DNA of 64,000 bases from Sutterella massiliensis (GCF_016899755.1 NZ_JACJJC010000010.1:1-64000); one strand, 5' to 3'. Positions 1-9,010 are shown, numbered from the stretch's first letter. The notes: generated from the letters alone by a model not told the origin. Numbers and translations are program-made.

Positions 1-210
1 CGTGGAATGGAAACAACCGTACGGCGCCAGGCTCTTGCCAAGAGTGCGAATAAATGCCCTCCATTCCGGGGTTGAACTGCCCTAAAGAATGGAAATGGAA
101 CCGGTAGATTTAACCGGTTTCGGGGAACGGTGATTTGAAAGAGGTCAGGCGGCTGACGCGCAGAATGCCCCGGCGGAACAAACCAAACGAACAAACCAAA
201 CGAACAAAGG
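1..210. other. Non-coding left edge with a short tandem repeat
   Basis: No convincing gene is seen here. A 13-bp unit, AACAAACCAAACG, is repeated about 2.5 times at 177-208, just beyond the terminator of the H-NS-like gene. It is probably a minor slippage repeat. Confidence 0.5.
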
Positions 211-242
211 AAAAGCGCCGCGCGTTTGCACGTGCGGCGCTT
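211..242 (-). terminator. Rho-independent terminator of the H-NS-like gene
   Basis: The arms AAGCGCCGC (213-221) and GCGGCGCTT (234-242) form a 9-bp GC-rich stem. Read on the minus strand the stem is followed by TTTTCC, directly downstream of the H-NS-like stop codon. Confidence 0.75.
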
Positions 243-285
243 CCGAGGTCGAGGACCGGCACCCGGCCGGTCTCATCGGGGCGAA

Positions 286-603
286 TTATTCGTCCTTGAT
301 CAGGAGATCGTCTTCGCTGTAGCCCTGCTTGAGGAGGTCGGCCATCCAGGCGGGCTGGCGGCCGCGGCCCGACCAAGTACGGGAACCGTCGGGGCTGCGG
401 AATTTCGGGGCAGCGACGCCGCGGCGCGGACGCACGACCTTTTCTTCCTTGCCGAACTTGAGTTCGCCGGAATTGATCTGCAGCACGGAGATGAGGCGCT
501 GGGCTTCATCCACGGCAAGGCTGCGAGCCTGTTCCTGCTTGACCTTGATCTGGTTCTGAAGCTCTTCAATTTCTTCCAGGATCTTCTGCAGTTCGGGCTT
601 CAT
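286..603 (-). CDS. H-NS-family nucleoid-associated protein
   Basis: This 105-residue protein has the H-NS layout. Residues 1-45 are a charged coiled coil (EILEEIEELQNQIKVKQEQ region) for oligomerisation. After a basic linker, the C-terminal DNA-binding domain contains SRTWSGRGRQPAWM, which is the H-NS core usually written as TWTGRGRxPxW. H-NS proteins bind AT-rich minor grooves and silence transferred genes. This copy could repress the type III secretion locus 36 kb away, but that is only inference. GGAG lies 11 nt before the ATG. The gene is monocistronic, with its own terminator and a 480-bp divergent upstream region. The family call is firm; which H-NS paralogue it is cannot be said. Confidence 0.93.
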   Translation of the reverse strand: MKPELQKILEEIEELQNQIKVKQEQARSLAVDEAQRLISVLQINSGELKFGKEEKVVRPRRGVAAPKFRSPDGSRTWSGRGRQPAWMADLLKQGYSEDDLLIKDE

Positions 604-840
604 TTTCTATCTGTCTCCGAAATGAATAATTGAATTGTCGAATGATTCGCTGATTACGACAAAAAGCAAAGGTGCTGAAAATCTTTCAAGCGCTGCATGA
701 AATACCGATTCTCTCATTGCCGGCTTTCGGCATAAGTATTTTGAGAGGCTATCTCGCCATTGATTCAAAGCACGTCTCGAATTCTATCACCGCTTGCTTC
801 GCATTTATAGATGCGCTTCGATTTCAAAAATAAAGACGGA

Positions 841-863
841 AAACCGGCGGCATTGCCGGTTTT
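841..863 (+). terminator. Terminator-like hairpin without an upstream gene
   Basis: The arms AAACCGGC and GCCGGTTT enclose a 6-nt loop, followed by TTCG after the T-rich arm. The nearest upstream gene runs the other way, so this could end a small RNA starting near 700-780. Confidence 0.45.
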
Positions 864-939
864 TCGCCTCAATGAAGAGAAAAGAAGAGCCGATACACAA
901 ATTCACGCTTTTTCGTGTTTGAAATGCGTAAAATGGTCG

Positions 940-963
940 GCGCCTGTTCTCAGGCGCTTTTTC
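940..963 (+). terminator. Second terminator-like hairpin without an upstream gene
   Basis: GCGCCTG-TTCT-CAGGCGC forms a perfect 7-bp stem followed by TTTTT and TCTC. It is a classic rho-independent terminator facing the nuclease gene. No coding sequence lies between it and the hairpin at 841-863. Confidence 0.65.
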
Positions 964-1085
964 TCTCGGGTTCCGTGCGCCGTAGCGCTGCGAATCTCCG
1001 GGAAAAACAAGCATCAAGCAATCGAAGCGGATTGCTGTAAAACCTTTGGCGTTCTTAAAGCGAATCTGCTTGAAGCGGATTATAT

Positions 1086-1901
1086 ATGGAAACGGATAAC
1101 AACGTGACAAAAGCAAATGTGCCTGCGGGCGAAAAGCGTTTTACGAAGCGTGCAGCGATCGGTGCGGCCGCCGTCATTTCCGCGCTTTATGCTGGCATGC
1201 TGCTTGCTCAAAATATCGAGGGCAATACGGTCAACGATTCTTTTTCGAAAGCCAAGCGAATGCTTGAGCGTTCGGTGTACTTCGACCACCGTGTGACGCT
1301 CTATTGCCGCGCACCCTTCGACGAAAAGAAAAACATAAAGCTGCCCGAGGGTTTTAAGACGCCCAAGCACGAAAAGCGTGCGGTGCGCGTCGAATGGGAG
1401 CATGTCGTGCCGGCAGAAAACTTCGGTCGCTTTTTCGTCGAGTGGCGCGAAGGCGCCGACGTTTGCGTCGACAACAAGGGCCGTAGCTTCAAGGGGCGCA
1501 AGTGCGCGGAAAAGGCGAACGAAACTTTCCGCTACATGCAGGCCGACATGTACAACCTCTTTCCCGCGATCGGCGCCGTGAACGCGCTGCGATCTAACTA
1601 CAACTTCACGATGCTTTCGGGCGTGCCCAACACGTTCGGCACGTGCGAAATGAAGATCGACGGGCGCCGTGCAGAGCCGCCCGAATATGCGCGAGGCGAA
1701 ATTGCGCGCGCGACGCTTTATATGGCGGCCGCCTATCCGCAGTATCGGCTCTCGAGCCAGCAGCGCAAGTTGATGGAAAGCTGGAATAAGCTCTACCCGG
1801 CGACCGAGTGGGAGTGCGAGCGCGCCGATCGCATTCGGGCGCTCCAGAAGAACGAGAATCCGTACGTCGTTGAGGCCTGCCGCGCCGCGAGACTTCGCTG
1901 A
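1086..1901 (+). CDS. Endonuclease I (EndA/Dns)-family secreted nuclease
   Basis: This 271-residue protein belongs to the endonuclease I family of periplasmic or secreted DNA/RNA nucleases. A basic N-terminus and hydrophobic segment (about residues 24-42) act as a signal or anchor. The beta-beta-alpha metal core is visible as EWEHVVPAENFG, with the catalytic His, followed by DMYNLFPAIGAVNALRSNYNF, where Asn residues bind the metal. The family degrades extracellular DNA for nutrients or limits DNA uptake. The ribosome-binding site for the first ATG is weak, and a GTG six codons later is an alternative start. A terminator follows directly, so the gene is monocistronic. The stretch between the two motifs is rich in Cys, which suggests disulfides as in Vibrio Dns. 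Confidence 0.9.
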   Translation: METDNNVTKANVPAGEKRFTKRAAIGAAAVISALYAGMLLAQNIEGNTVNDSFSKAKRMLERSVYFDHRVTLYCRAPFDEKKNIKLPEGFKTPKHEKRAVRVEWEHVVPAENFGRFFVEWREGADVCVDNKGRSFKGRKCAEKANETFRYMQADMYNLFPAIGAVNALRSNYNFTMLSGVPNTFGTCEMKIDGRRAEPPEYARGEIARATLYMAAAYPQYRLSSQQRKLMESWNKLYPATEWECERADRIRALQKNENPYVVEACRAARLR

Positions 1902-1942
1902 TCGGCGGCGCTTTGGTAGCACCACAGGCGCCACGCAAAGAA

Positions 1943-1980
1943 AAGCCCGAACCGTGCTCAGCGCGATTCGGGCTTCGATT
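1943..1980 (+). terminator. Terminator after the nuclease gene
   Basis: The arms AAGCCCGAA (1943-1951) and TTCGGGCTT (1967-1975) form a 9-bp stem followed by a T-rich tail. It may also serve the convergent hydrogenase gene. Confidence 0.65.
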
Positions 1981-2056
1981 TCTTCGGCGGCCGCCGGCGC
2001 TGCCGGAAGTCCCTGGCGGAACTCAAGGCGCAGGCTGCGGCCGCTGACGGCGTCGA

Positions 2057-2719
2057 TTAGTAGTTTTCGGCGCGCACTTCGAAGAAGGCCTGGGCGTAGC
2101 CGCAGACCGGGCAGACTTCGGGGGCCTTCGGGCCGACGACGAGGTGACCGCAGACGCGGCATTCCCACATCGCCTGGCCGGCCTTTTCAAAGACCTGCTG
2201 CATTTCGACGTTTTCAAGGAGCTTGAGGTAGCGGATTTCGTGCGTGCGTTCGATGTCGGCGACGAGGCGGAAGCGAGCGGCGATTTCCGTAAAGCCTTCG
2301 GCTTCGGCTTCTTCAGCGAAGGTCTTGTACATGTCGGTCCATTCGTAGTTTTCGCCTTCGGCGGCGGCCTTGAGGTTTTCAGCCGTCGAACCGATGCCGC
2401 CCAGGGCTTCGAACCAGAGGCGGGCGTGTTCCTGTTCGTTGCGTGCGGTCTTCAGGAAGATTTCCGCGAGCTGTTCGTAGCCTTCGCGCTTGGCGACTTC
2501 GGCAAAGTACGTGTACTTGTTGCGCGCCTGGGATTCGCCGGCGAAAGCGGCCTGCAGATTCTTTTCCGTCTTCGTGCCGGCGAGCTTGCCGCAGCACTTC
2601 TTTTCTTCTTCGACCTTTTCAAAGAAGGACGCATCCTTGTGGCAGATCGGGCAGACGTAGCCTTCGGGCAGTTCGTCGCCTTCGTAGACATACCCGCAGA
2701 CCTTGCAGCGATACTTCAT
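2057..2719 (-). CDS. Internal start: possible stand-alone rubredoxin-rubrerythrin
   Basis: Within the fusion gene, codon 461 is an ATG preceded at 8 nt by AGGAG (2728-2732), an ideal ribosome-binding site. Translation from here gives a 220-residue protein starting [16 protein letters not shown]. It contains one N-terminal rubredoxin, a rubrerythrin four-helix domain with EExxH-type diiron ligands ([18 protein letters not shown] and the later IERTHEIRY) and a C-terminal rubredoxin. The residues just before it ([17 protein letters not shown]) look like a hydrogenase tail plus read-through of a former gap with no stop. Both a 680-residue fusion and a free 220-residue rubrerythrin may therefore be made. 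The signal is clear in sequence; the dual product is inference. Confidence 0.6.
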   Translation of the reverse strand: MKYRCKVCGYVYEGDELPEGYVCPICHKDASFFEKVEEEKKCCGKLAGTKTEKNLQAAFAGESQARNKYTYFAEVAKREGYEQLAEIFLKTARNEQEHARLWFEALGGIGSTAENLKAAAEGENYEWTDMYKTFAEEAEAEGFTEIAARFRLVADIERTHEIRYLKLLENVEMQQVFEKAGQAMWECRVCGHLVVGPKAPEVCPVCGYAQAFFEVRAENY

Positions 2720-4099
2720 TTTCTTTTCTCCTAATTTCAAGTCCCGACTTCTGTCGGTGTAGGTCGTATGAAGAAGTTCTTCGGCGAGCGGCGAAAGAGG
2801 CTTGCCGTAGAAGCTTCGGTAGAGTTCCTGAATTTCTTCGTTGGCGTCGCTCGCACGGCAGGCGAGTGACGCGTCGCGCTTGTAGAGTGAGGCGTTGCGT
2901 GCGGCAATGCGCTTCGTGCGGTCGTCGCCGAAGGCCTTGGGCTGTCCGCCCCCGCCGATGCAGCCGCCCGGGCACGTCATCACCTCGACGAAGTCCCAGT
3001 GCTTCTCGCCGCTCTGAATGGCGCGAATCAAACGTTCGGCGTTGGCCGTGCCGTATGTGACGGCAATCGAAATTTTCGCCGCGCCGAGATCGACCTCGGC
3101 TTCGCGCACTTCTTCCATTCCGCGAACGGGCTTGAATTCGTAGAACGCATCGGGCGCATCGGTCTTGTTGATGAAGCGGTAGGCCGTACGCAGCGCCGCT
3201 TCCATGACGCCGCCCGTGTTGCCGAAGATGACGCCTGCGCCCGAAGCCGCTCCCATGAGATTGTCATAGGGCTCGTCGGGGAGCGACGCAAAGTCGATGC
3301 CTTCGGCTTTGGCCCATTCTGCGAGTTCGCTCGTCGTAACGACGTGGTCCATGTCGCGCATCTCGGGCATGCCGAGGTGGCGGCCCGCGGCGTTCATTTC
3401 TTCGCGGCGGATTTCGGCCTTCTTGGCGGTGCAGGGCGTGACGGCGACGTTCACGATGCGCTTGGGGTCGAGCCCGCGCGCCTTGGCAAAGTACGTCTTG
3501 ATCGTCGGGCCCTGCATGCCGATCGGGCTCTTCGCGGACGAAATGTGCGGGCGCATTTCCGGGTGGAACGTTTCGCACCAGCGCACCCAGGCCGGGCAGC
3601 AGCTTGTGAACTGCGGCAGCGGCGCCGTTTTCTTCGTCACGCGCTCAATGAGTTCGCTCGCTTCCTCCATGATCGTGAGGTCGGCGGCGAAATTCGTGTC
3701 GAGCACGAAGTCGGCGCCGAGTCTGCGAAGCAGCGCCACCATCTTGCCTTCGACGAAGCTCCCCTCGGGAAGGCCGAAGGCTTCGCCGAGCGCGGCGCGA
3801 ACGGAGGGCGACGTGGAGAAGATCACGATCTTCTCAGGGTCGGCAATGCAGTCCTTCACCGCAGCCCATTCGCTGCGGATGCGGATCGAGTCAACGGGGC
3901 AGACCGCCGCGCACTGACCGCAGTGGGTGCAGATGGCGCGCCCGCCCGTCTGAGCGAGATCGTACCTGCCGAGCACGCCGATGGCGTCGCGGCAGACCTG
4001 CGAGCAGAGCGTGCACTTGACGCAGCGGGATTCGTCGCGCCAGATGGCGACATTGTCCGCGTCAATGGGAACGCGAATACTCGGATCGAGATGAGTCAT
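2057..4099 (-). CDS. [FeFe]-hydrogenase fused to rubredoxin and rubrerythrin
   Basis: The 680-residue protein has three parts. Residues 1-75 carry two [4Fe-4S] ferredoxin motifs (C26/29/32/36 and C57/60/63/67). Residues 80-450 are the H-cluster domain with TSCCPAW (C167, C168), TPCTAKK (C223) and MTCPGGC (C376, C380). From residue 461 come a rubredoxin domain (CKVC, CPIC), a rubrerythrin diiron four-helix domain and a C-terminal rubredoxin (CRVC, CPVC). The hydrogenase makes or uses H2 via ferredoxin; rubrerythrin reduces peroxide. Together they could link H2 oxidation to peroxide removal in an anaerobe. AGGAGG lies 9 nt before the chosen ATG (MTHLDPS), so the upstream ATG is rejected. The join looks like a translated intergenic gap (see 2057-2719). 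Position 221 is Thr where most catalytic enzymes have Met. The HydEFG maturases needed for assembly are not in the window. Confidence 0.9.
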   Translation of the reverse strand: MTHLDPSIRVPIDADNVAIWRDESRCVKCTLCSQVCRDAIGVLGRYDLAQTGGRAICTHCGQCAAVCPVDSIRIRSEWAAVKDCIADPEKIVIFSTSPSVRAALGEAFGLPEGSFVEGKMVALLRRLGADFVLDTNFAADLTIMEEASELIERVTKKTAPLPQFTSCCPAWVRWCETFHPEMRPHISSAKSPIGMQGPTIKTYFAKARGLDPKRIVNVAVTPCTAKKAEIRREEMNAAGRHLGMPEMRDMDHVVTTSELAEWAKAEGIDFASLPDEPYDNLMGAASGAGVIFGNTGGVMEAALRTAYRFINKTDAPDAFYEFKPVRGMEEVREAEVDLGAAKISIAVTYGTANAERLIRAIQSGEKHWDFVEVMTCPGGCIGGGGQPKAFGDDRTKRIAARNASLYKRDASLACRASDANEEIQELYRSFYGKPLSPLAEELLHTTYTDRSRDLKLGEKKMKYRCKVCGYVYEGDELPEGYVCPICHKDASFFEKVEEEKKCCGKLAGTKTEKNLQAAFAGESQARNKYTYFAEVAKREGYEQLAEIFLKTARNEQEHARLWFEALGGIGSTAENLKAAAEGENYEWTDMYKTFAEEAEAEGFTEIAARFRLVADIERTHEIRYLKLLENVEMQQVFEKAGQAMWECRVCGHLVVGPKAPEVCPVCGYAQAFFEVRAENY

Positions 4100-4108
4100 T
4101 TTTCTGGG

Positions 4109-4114
4109 CCTCCT
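4109..4114 (-). promoter_or_regulatory. Ribosome-binding site fixing the hydrogenase start
   Basis: AGGAGG on the minus strand sits 9 nt before the ATG at 4099 and overlaps the coding frame of the longer candidate start at 4126. This decides for the shorter protein. Confidence 0.8.
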
Positions 4115-4287
4115 ATCGGGAAGCAAGCCCCACAGCCGAAACCAGGGCGCGCAAAAATGCCTCTCCGAGTTTGCCGCTGGCAGCGTATCTTGACGGCAGG
4201 GACAGAGAAAGGCTTCTTTCCACGGTACACCGAAACCGGCTGCTCACTCTGGAGCTGGGGTCGGCCGTTCGGCGCGGCAGGGGCTAC

Positions 4288-4317
4288 TTTATACCCGTAT
4301 TCGCATTCTATAGGCAA
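4288..4317 (-). promoter_or_regulatory. Candidate sigma-70 promoter for the hydrogenase gene
   Basis: On the minus strand TTGCCT (4312-4317) and TATAAA (4288-4293) are separated by 18 bp. This would give a leader of about 180 nt before the start at 4099. It is a match by eye only. Confidence 0.35.
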
Positions 4318-4837
4318 GCGACTCCTGATAGCGATCTTTTTCGAGCAACGAGTTTCATTAGGGAGAACGCTAATTTACGGCGTACGGGACACAATCGAAG
4401 AGGTGGCGGCGAATAGAGGCAGCATATTGCGAAAGACGCTCGAAAACGAACTGTTGCGGCTGTGGCGCAGAGGCGACAATTCGTAACGGCTGCGCAGCCC
4501 GGCGAAAATATCGGGGAAGTGCTTGGGAATGCTTATGCGGCAGTCGATTCTAGGTGCTCGAGCGCCGAGGAAGCGGTCGGCCTCGCACGGGCGAGAAGAA
4601 TTTTGCAACATTTCCGTCCCGCTCTCGAGTACCCGCGCTTCGTCAGGCGGAGAGCGGCGACGGCATAATAGGGCGAAATACGCGGTCGGGCGTCCCATGG
4701 CGGCGCCGAGCGGCTTTCTGCAGCGGCTGCGTGAAGAAGAACAACAAGAGGTGCCCGCAGCGGGCGGGCGCTCCAAAATCAACCCCCCCGCCTTCTCGAA
4801 GAAGCGCGGGCAATCGAGAGGAAAACGGGCTCTAAGC
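4318..4837. other. Intergenic region, no gene seen
   Basis: This stretch separates divergent genes. The frame of the downstream envelope protein is open back to 4523. That part lacks a good ribosome-binding site and reads as low-complexity basic sequence, so it is treated as upstream DNA. Confidence 0.4.
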
Positions 4838-6238
4838 ATGGTGGTTATCTGCGAATTCATCAGAAAGCACTGCTGGGCGGTGAGTGCCGCGTTCATCGTC
4901 CTGATTGCGGCCGACGGCCTCTATATCTTGAAGCAGCGCGATCTGCAGGATGACTTGATTGCCGAGCTTGTCGAACCGGGGTCTGTTTCTCCCGCACTTA
5001 TCATCACGGCGCAGCCGCGCGAGTCGAGCTTTTTCGAGCGACGCGACCGCCTGCGCGTCACGGTCGCTTCGAGCATTCTGAGCGACAATCCGGCCGAAGC
5101 GCCCATTACGCTCGACTTTGACGTTGTTGCGCACTTCGGGCCTTTCGGGCTGACGGGTGACATTTTTGCGCTCAACGACACGCCGAGCTCGGCGCGCCTT
5201 TTGGCTGCGCTCGAGGGTCGACACCCGCGCCTTTCGATGCGCTACGGCTGGTCGCTCTTTTCCGGCGAATTCCGCTTGGCCTTCGAGGCTACGCCCTTCG
5301 ATATGCGGCTCGGCACGGTGACTTCCGGAGTCGGCCCGATGACGTGGCACCTTGCTTCGAGCGAGCCGATCAAGCTTTCGCTCACCTTCAGCAAGAGCCG
5401 CGCCAAGTCAAAATTCAGTGCGGCAAATCTGCTCACGGAGCTCACGGACCCTGCGGGGAATGTTCTTTCCTTCAAGACGAAGGATGCCGCTGCGGAGAAT
5501 CTCTTCGATCTGCGCGAAACGCCTGCGGGCGGGCTTGAGTGGTTCCTTGTGAGAAACAACGGCCGCGCCGAACAGGTTGAGGTCCTCGCGGGCGACTGGC
5601 GCGGCGGTCTCACGGCGGTATTCCGCGACGTGCGCGCGCAGGCGCACCAGGAAGCCGCGCAAAGCGAGAGCGTCATTTCCGGCCGCTACAACTTCCGGGC
5701 CGAGGATGCAGAGGTGAAGCTTCTTGTGAATCGCGAGTCCGCACTTGACCGCAAACTCGAACTTGAGGCGATCGAGCTCGACATGCATGCCGAGAACGTG
5801 CCCGTTTCGCTCATGAGGCCCGTCGACGACGTTGAGCTCGAGCGCATCGTGCGCGAGAGCGGCCTGATGCATCTCGCGGTGAAGCCCTTCACCTTCAAGA
5901 CGGACAAGGGCGAAACGGCGACCTTTACGGCCGAGCTCACGAGCGGTATGCGCGACGGACACAAACCTACGATCGAGGCCTCGATCGAAACACGTGTGCC
6001 CGAATCCGTCATGCGGCTCTCCGAAACGGTGCTGCGCGGTTCGCGCCGGGCGCTGAGCGAGCTCGAACTCGCCGACTTCATGAAGCGGGAGGTTTCGGAC
6101 GAGGGCAACTACTATTCGCTCGACCTCAAGGCGAGTCTCGAAGAGGGCGTCATTCTGAACGGCACGCCGCTCCTCGCGCCGATCGGTACAGCTGCGCCCG
6201 AACGCTTCCACGAAGCGCCGCTCGCGCCCATGCCCTGA
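4838..6238 (+). CDS. Membrane-anchored envelope protein, possibly DUF945/YdgA-like
   Basis: From the ATG at 4838 the product has 466 residues. One N-terminal membrane segment (CWAVSAAFIVLIAADGLYIL, about residues 10-29) precedes a long region predicted to lie in the periplasm. That region is rich in beta-strand-like alternation (for example LTLTFSKS, FKTKDAAAENLF, ATFTAELTSGM). A single anchor plus an all-beta periplasmic body of about 450 residues resembles DUF945/YdgA proteins, whose biochemical role is unknown. The match is by architecture rather than a firm motif. It has no operon partner: it stands between divergent hydrogenase and co-directional abgA-like genes, with a 227-bp gap. The start is uncertain because the frame is open further upstream. 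Confidence 0.55.
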   Translation: MVVICEFIRKHCWAVSAAFIVLIAADGLYILKQRDLQDDLIAELVEPGSVSPALIITAQPRESSFFERRDRLRVTVASSILSDNPAEAPITLDFDVVAHFGPFGLTGDIFALNDTPSSARLLAALEGRHPRLSMRYGWSLFSGEFRLAFEATPFDMRLGTVTSGVGPMTWHLASSEPIKLSLTFSKSRAKSKFSAANLLTELTDPAGNVLSFKTKDAAAENLFDLRETPAGGLEWFLVRNNGRAEQVEVLAGDWRGGLTAVFRDVRAQAHQEAAQSESVISGRYNFRAEDAEVKLLVNRESALDRKLELEAIELDMHAENVPVSLMRPVDDVELERIVRESGLMHLAVKPFTFKTDKGETATFTAELTSGMRDGHKPTIEASIETRVPESVMRLSETVLRGSRRALSELELADFMKREVSDEGNYYSLDLKASLEEGVILNGTPLLAPIGTAAPERFHEAPLAPMP

Positions 6239-6353
6239 TTGCGGGCGCTGCAGCTGCCGGCGACGCCCACATCGGGGTGGCTTTTACCTACGTATAATTG
6301 TTTACTAAGCATTTGGGGGCAAATCTTTTTGGCGCCAATACCTTTTCCCAATG

Positions 6354-6380
6354 TTGACAGATTGAGCGGACATGTAAAAT
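6354..6380 (+). promoter_or_regulatory. Candidate promoter of the AbgA-like gene
   Basis: TTGACA (6354-6359) and TAAAAT (6375-6380) are 15 bp apart, slightly short of the optimum. A separate TATAAT lies further upstream at 6293-6298 without a good -35 element. Confidence 0.45.
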
Positions 6381-6465
6381 AACCTCACACATAATAGGTA
6401 TTTCCCTCAACCTGTCGCTCGTTGGTTTCGGAGCTATCGGGCGATTCCAGTTCAGTTTCCCTGCT

Positions 6466-7809
6466 ATGACCGAACAATTCGATCAAGGTGCGGCCGTAGA
6501 AACCAATCGCATGCAGCATTTGCTGCCCGGCTGGACCGATCCTGTCGATCCGGGCATGCTTGTCAAAATTCGTCGTCAGATCCACCGCAATCCGGAACCG
6601 GGCTGGTGCGAGTTCGAGACGACGGCGCTCATGGCGCGCATATTCTCCGAGGCCGGCTTTGAGCTCAAGTTCGGTCCCGAGTTCATTGCGCCTGAATTCA
6701 TTCGAGGCCGCGACGTTCAGGAAGCCGCGCGCGCAAAATCGCGCGCTGCAGCCGAAGGGGCCGATGCGCAGTTCCTCGAGCGCATGGGCGACTGCCCGGG
6801 GCTTGCAGCAACGTATGACACGGGGCGCCCGGGCCGCACGCTCGCGATTCGCGTTGAACTCGATGCCATCTACATGGACGAGCCCTCCGATCCCTCGCAC
6901 ATTCCCGCGCGGGAGGGCTTTGCGTCGTCGCGTCCGGGCATCATGCACGCCTGCGGCCACGACGGGCACCTCGCCGTTGCGAGCGGCCTCGCGAAGTTCG
7001 TCGCCGCCAACCGCGACCGACTCTCCGGGCGCATCGTCTTCATTTTTCAGCCCGCCGAAGAAGGTTCGCGCGGAGCGTACCCGATTCTGCAGTCCGATCT
7101 TTTGAAGGGCGTCGACATTCTGCTTTGCGCACACCTGGGCGTCGATATTGAGGACGGTCTCGTCATTGCGGCGCCGAACAAGTTCCTCTGCACGACGAAG
7201 ATCGACTTTGAATTTGCCGGCAAGCCTTCGCATGCGGGCATGCAGCCGCAGATCGGGCGCAATGCGCTGCTCGCGGCCGCCAATGCCGCAATTAACGTGA
7301 TGGGTCTGCCGCGCCACGCCGAAGGCATGACGCGCGTCAACGTCGGCGCGCTTCACGCGGGCGAAGGCCGCAACGTTGTGCCGAGCCACGCCACGATGGA
7401 AGTCGAGGTGCGCGGCGAGACGGCCGCCATCAACCGGGAGCTTACCGACGAAGCCTTCATGCGCGCCCGCGGCGCCGCAGCGAGTTTCGGCGTCGAGTGC
7501 CGCAGCCGCATCGTGGGCGAAGCGGTCGATTTCATTCCCGACGATTCGATCACGCAGTTCGTGACGGTTTGTGCGCGTCGTGCGCGCTACTGCCGCAAGA
7601 TCGGTCCGACGATGCCCTACAACGGCTCGGACGACGGCACGCTTTTGATGCGCCGCGTTCAGGAGTCGGGCGGGCGGGCCGGGTACTTTATGGTTGGCGC
7701 GGCGCTCCCCGAGCACACGGGGGAAGCAGCCGTCGACTTTGATGAGCGCGCTCTTGTGACGCTTTACGACACGTACGCGCATTTGATTACGGCGTTCCTC
7801 AGCTGCTGA
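6466..7809 (+). CDS. M20-family amidohydrolase, AbgA-like
   Basis: The 447-residue protein is a metal-dependent M20 peptidase. It follows AbgA (p-aminobenzoyl-glutamate hydrolase subunit A) closely, including RRQIHRNPEPGWCEFET, YDTGRPGRTLAIRVELDA, the metal-binding GIMHACGHDGH, and FQPAEEGSRGA with the catalytic Glu pair. SHAGMQPQIGRNALLAAA marks the lid/dimer domain. AbgA works with AbgB to release p-aminobenzoate and glutamate from folate breakdown products. No abgB or abgT is adjacent, so another N-acyl amino acid or peptide substrate is equally possible. The GFAS-x9-HACGHDGH spacing is as in AbgA. A promoter candidate lies upstream and a terminator follows, so it is monocistronic. The ribosome-binding site is weak, and an ATG at codon 16 is an alternative start. 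Confidence 0.85.
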   Translation: MTEQFDQGAAVETNRMQHLLPGWTDPVDPGMLVKIRRQIHRNPEPGWCEFETTALMARIFSEAGFELKFGPEFIAPEFIRGRDVQEAARAKSRAAAEGADAQFLERMGDCPGLAATYDTGRPGRTLAIRVELDAIYMDEPSDPSHIPAREGFASSRPGIMHACGHDGHLAVASGLAKFVAANRDRLSGRIVFIFQPAEEGSRGAYPILQSDLLKGVDILLCAHLGVDIEDGLVIAAPNKFLCTTKIDFEFAGKPSHAGMQPQIGRNALLAAANAAINVMGLPRHAEGMTRVNVGALHAGEGRNVVPSHATMEVEVRGETAAINRELTDEAFMRARGAAASFGVECRSRIVGEAVDFIPDDSITQFVTVCARRARYCRKIGPTMPYNGSDDGTLLMRRVQESGGRAGYFMVGAALPEHTGEAAVDFDERALVTLYDTYAHLITAFLSC

Positions 7810-7864
7810 AAGTTGGGTTCAATCGCTGCGAGGTCCCGCTTGCTGCTTCGCCAGAGCGCTCGAG

Positions 7865-7906
7865 AAACCGCCGCTCTTCTTCACACGGAAGGAGAGCGGC
7901 GTTTCT
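7865..7906 (+). terminator. Terminator after the AbgA-like gene
   Basis: The arms GCCGCTCT and AGAGCGGC, extended by AAAC/GTTT with one mismatch, close a 15-nt loop. They are followed by GTTTCTTTG. The gap 7810-8135 otherwise holds only the promoter region of the next gene. Confidence 0.65.
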
Positions 7907-8135
7907 TTGCGCGAAGGGAGCCCGGCAAGAAGGGCTGCGCAACTTCGCGCATGGAAACGGCCGCTGGGCGCGGAGCGCGCGGGCGCGAGCCGATTTTCCG
8001 ATAAGGTTCACGAAATTTTAGAAGCGTATAAAACTTCTCGAGTTGTTTCGGCCCCGCCCACAGGAGATCCGCGTGGATACGCGCACGAGCGGAGGCTAGC
8101 AAAGTCGATTTCTTCTAAAAAGGACTCAGGAAAAA

Positions 8136-8951
8136 ATGATGAAGACCACGATTGCCGCCGCCCTCGCTCTCGCGCTTGCTGCCGGCTCCGCCATGGCTGA
8201 ATTCAAGGACTTCACCGTCAACGGCGAGCTCGTTACGAAGGCTCAGCAGGAATCGGTAGCGGCCGAAGCGCTTGCGAACAATCCCAACGCCAACCAGATG
8301 ATCGCGTCGCCCGACTTTGAAAATCAAGTCAAGCAGATGGTCACCGAATACAAGGTGATGGCCAAGTACGCTCGCGACAAGGGCATCGACAAGCAGGACG
8401 CCGTCAAGCAGGAAGTCTCCACGATGACGGACATGATTCTCATGAAGCATGCCGTCAACGCTTACCTCAAGGACAATCCCGTCACCGAACAGGAGATGAA
8501 GGATCAGTACCAGAAGGAAGCCGACCGCTGGGGCAAGCATGAATACCGTTTGCGCCACATCCTCGTGAAGACGGAAAAGGAAGCGCAGGACCTCATCAAG
8601 GAAATCAATGGCGGCGCTTCGTTTGCGAAGCTTGCGGCTGAAAAGTCCCTTGACGAACAGTCGAAGTCCGTCGGCGGCATCCTCGATTGGCAGTCCGCTT
8701 CCGTCTACACGGGCCAGCTCTCCGACGCCATCAAGGGTCTCAAGAAGGGTGAAATGAGCAAGACCCCGGTGCAGTCGCCCGCCGGCTTCCACGTCCTCAA
8801 GGTTGAAGATGTTCGCGACGCGCAGCTCTTCCCGAAGTATGAAGAACGCAAGGAAGAAGTTCGTCACCTCCTGATGCAGCGCAAGGTCCAGGCCTTCATC
8901 CACGACCAGATCCTTCGCGCCGACATCAAGGACGTCGAACAGAAGAAGTAA
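8136..8951 (+). CDS. Periplasmic parvulin-type peptidyl-prolyl isomerase
   Basis: This 271-residue protein begins with a clear Sec signal peptide (MMKTTIAAALALALAAGSAMA, cleavage after AMA). A helical SurA/PrsA-like chaperone region (about 25-135) precedes a rotamase domain with YRLRHILVKTE, FAKLAAEKSLDE, GGILDWQ and SPAGFHVLKVED, the conserved parvulin signature. A C-terminal helix returns to the chaperone region. Such proteins help outer-membrane and secreted proteins fold in the periplasm. AAGGACTCAGG precedes the ATG. A strong terminator follows. The Burkholderiales often carry several SurA/PpiC paralogues, so this one is not assigned to a particular paralogue. Confidence 0.92.
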   Translation: MMKTTIAAALALALAAGSAMAEFKDFTVNGELVTKAQQESVAAEALANNPNANQMIASPDFENQVKQMVTEYKVMAKYARDKGIDKQDAVKQEVSTMTDMILMKHAVNAYLKDNPVTEQEMKDQYQKEADRWGKHEYRLRHILVKTEKEAQDLIKEINGGASFAKLAAEKSLDEQSKSVGGILDWQSASVYTGQLSDAIKGLKKGEMSKTPVQSPAGFHVLKVEDVRDAQLFPKYEERKEEVRHLLMQRKVQAFIHDQILRADIKDVEQKK

Positions 8952-9010
8952 TTCCGCTACTGCGGAATGCCGCGGCCGCCCGCCCCGAAAGCTGCGGCGG
9001 CCGTCCGCGA

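Larger units (their letters stand above)
604..1085. other. Intergenic region between the H-NS-like gene and the nuclease gene
   Basis: No open frame with coding character is seen in these 482 bases. The region must hold the divergent promoters. It also contains two plus-strand terminator-like hairpins (841-863 and 940-963) with no gene upstream of either, which leaves room for one or two small RNAs. Confidence 0.5.
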
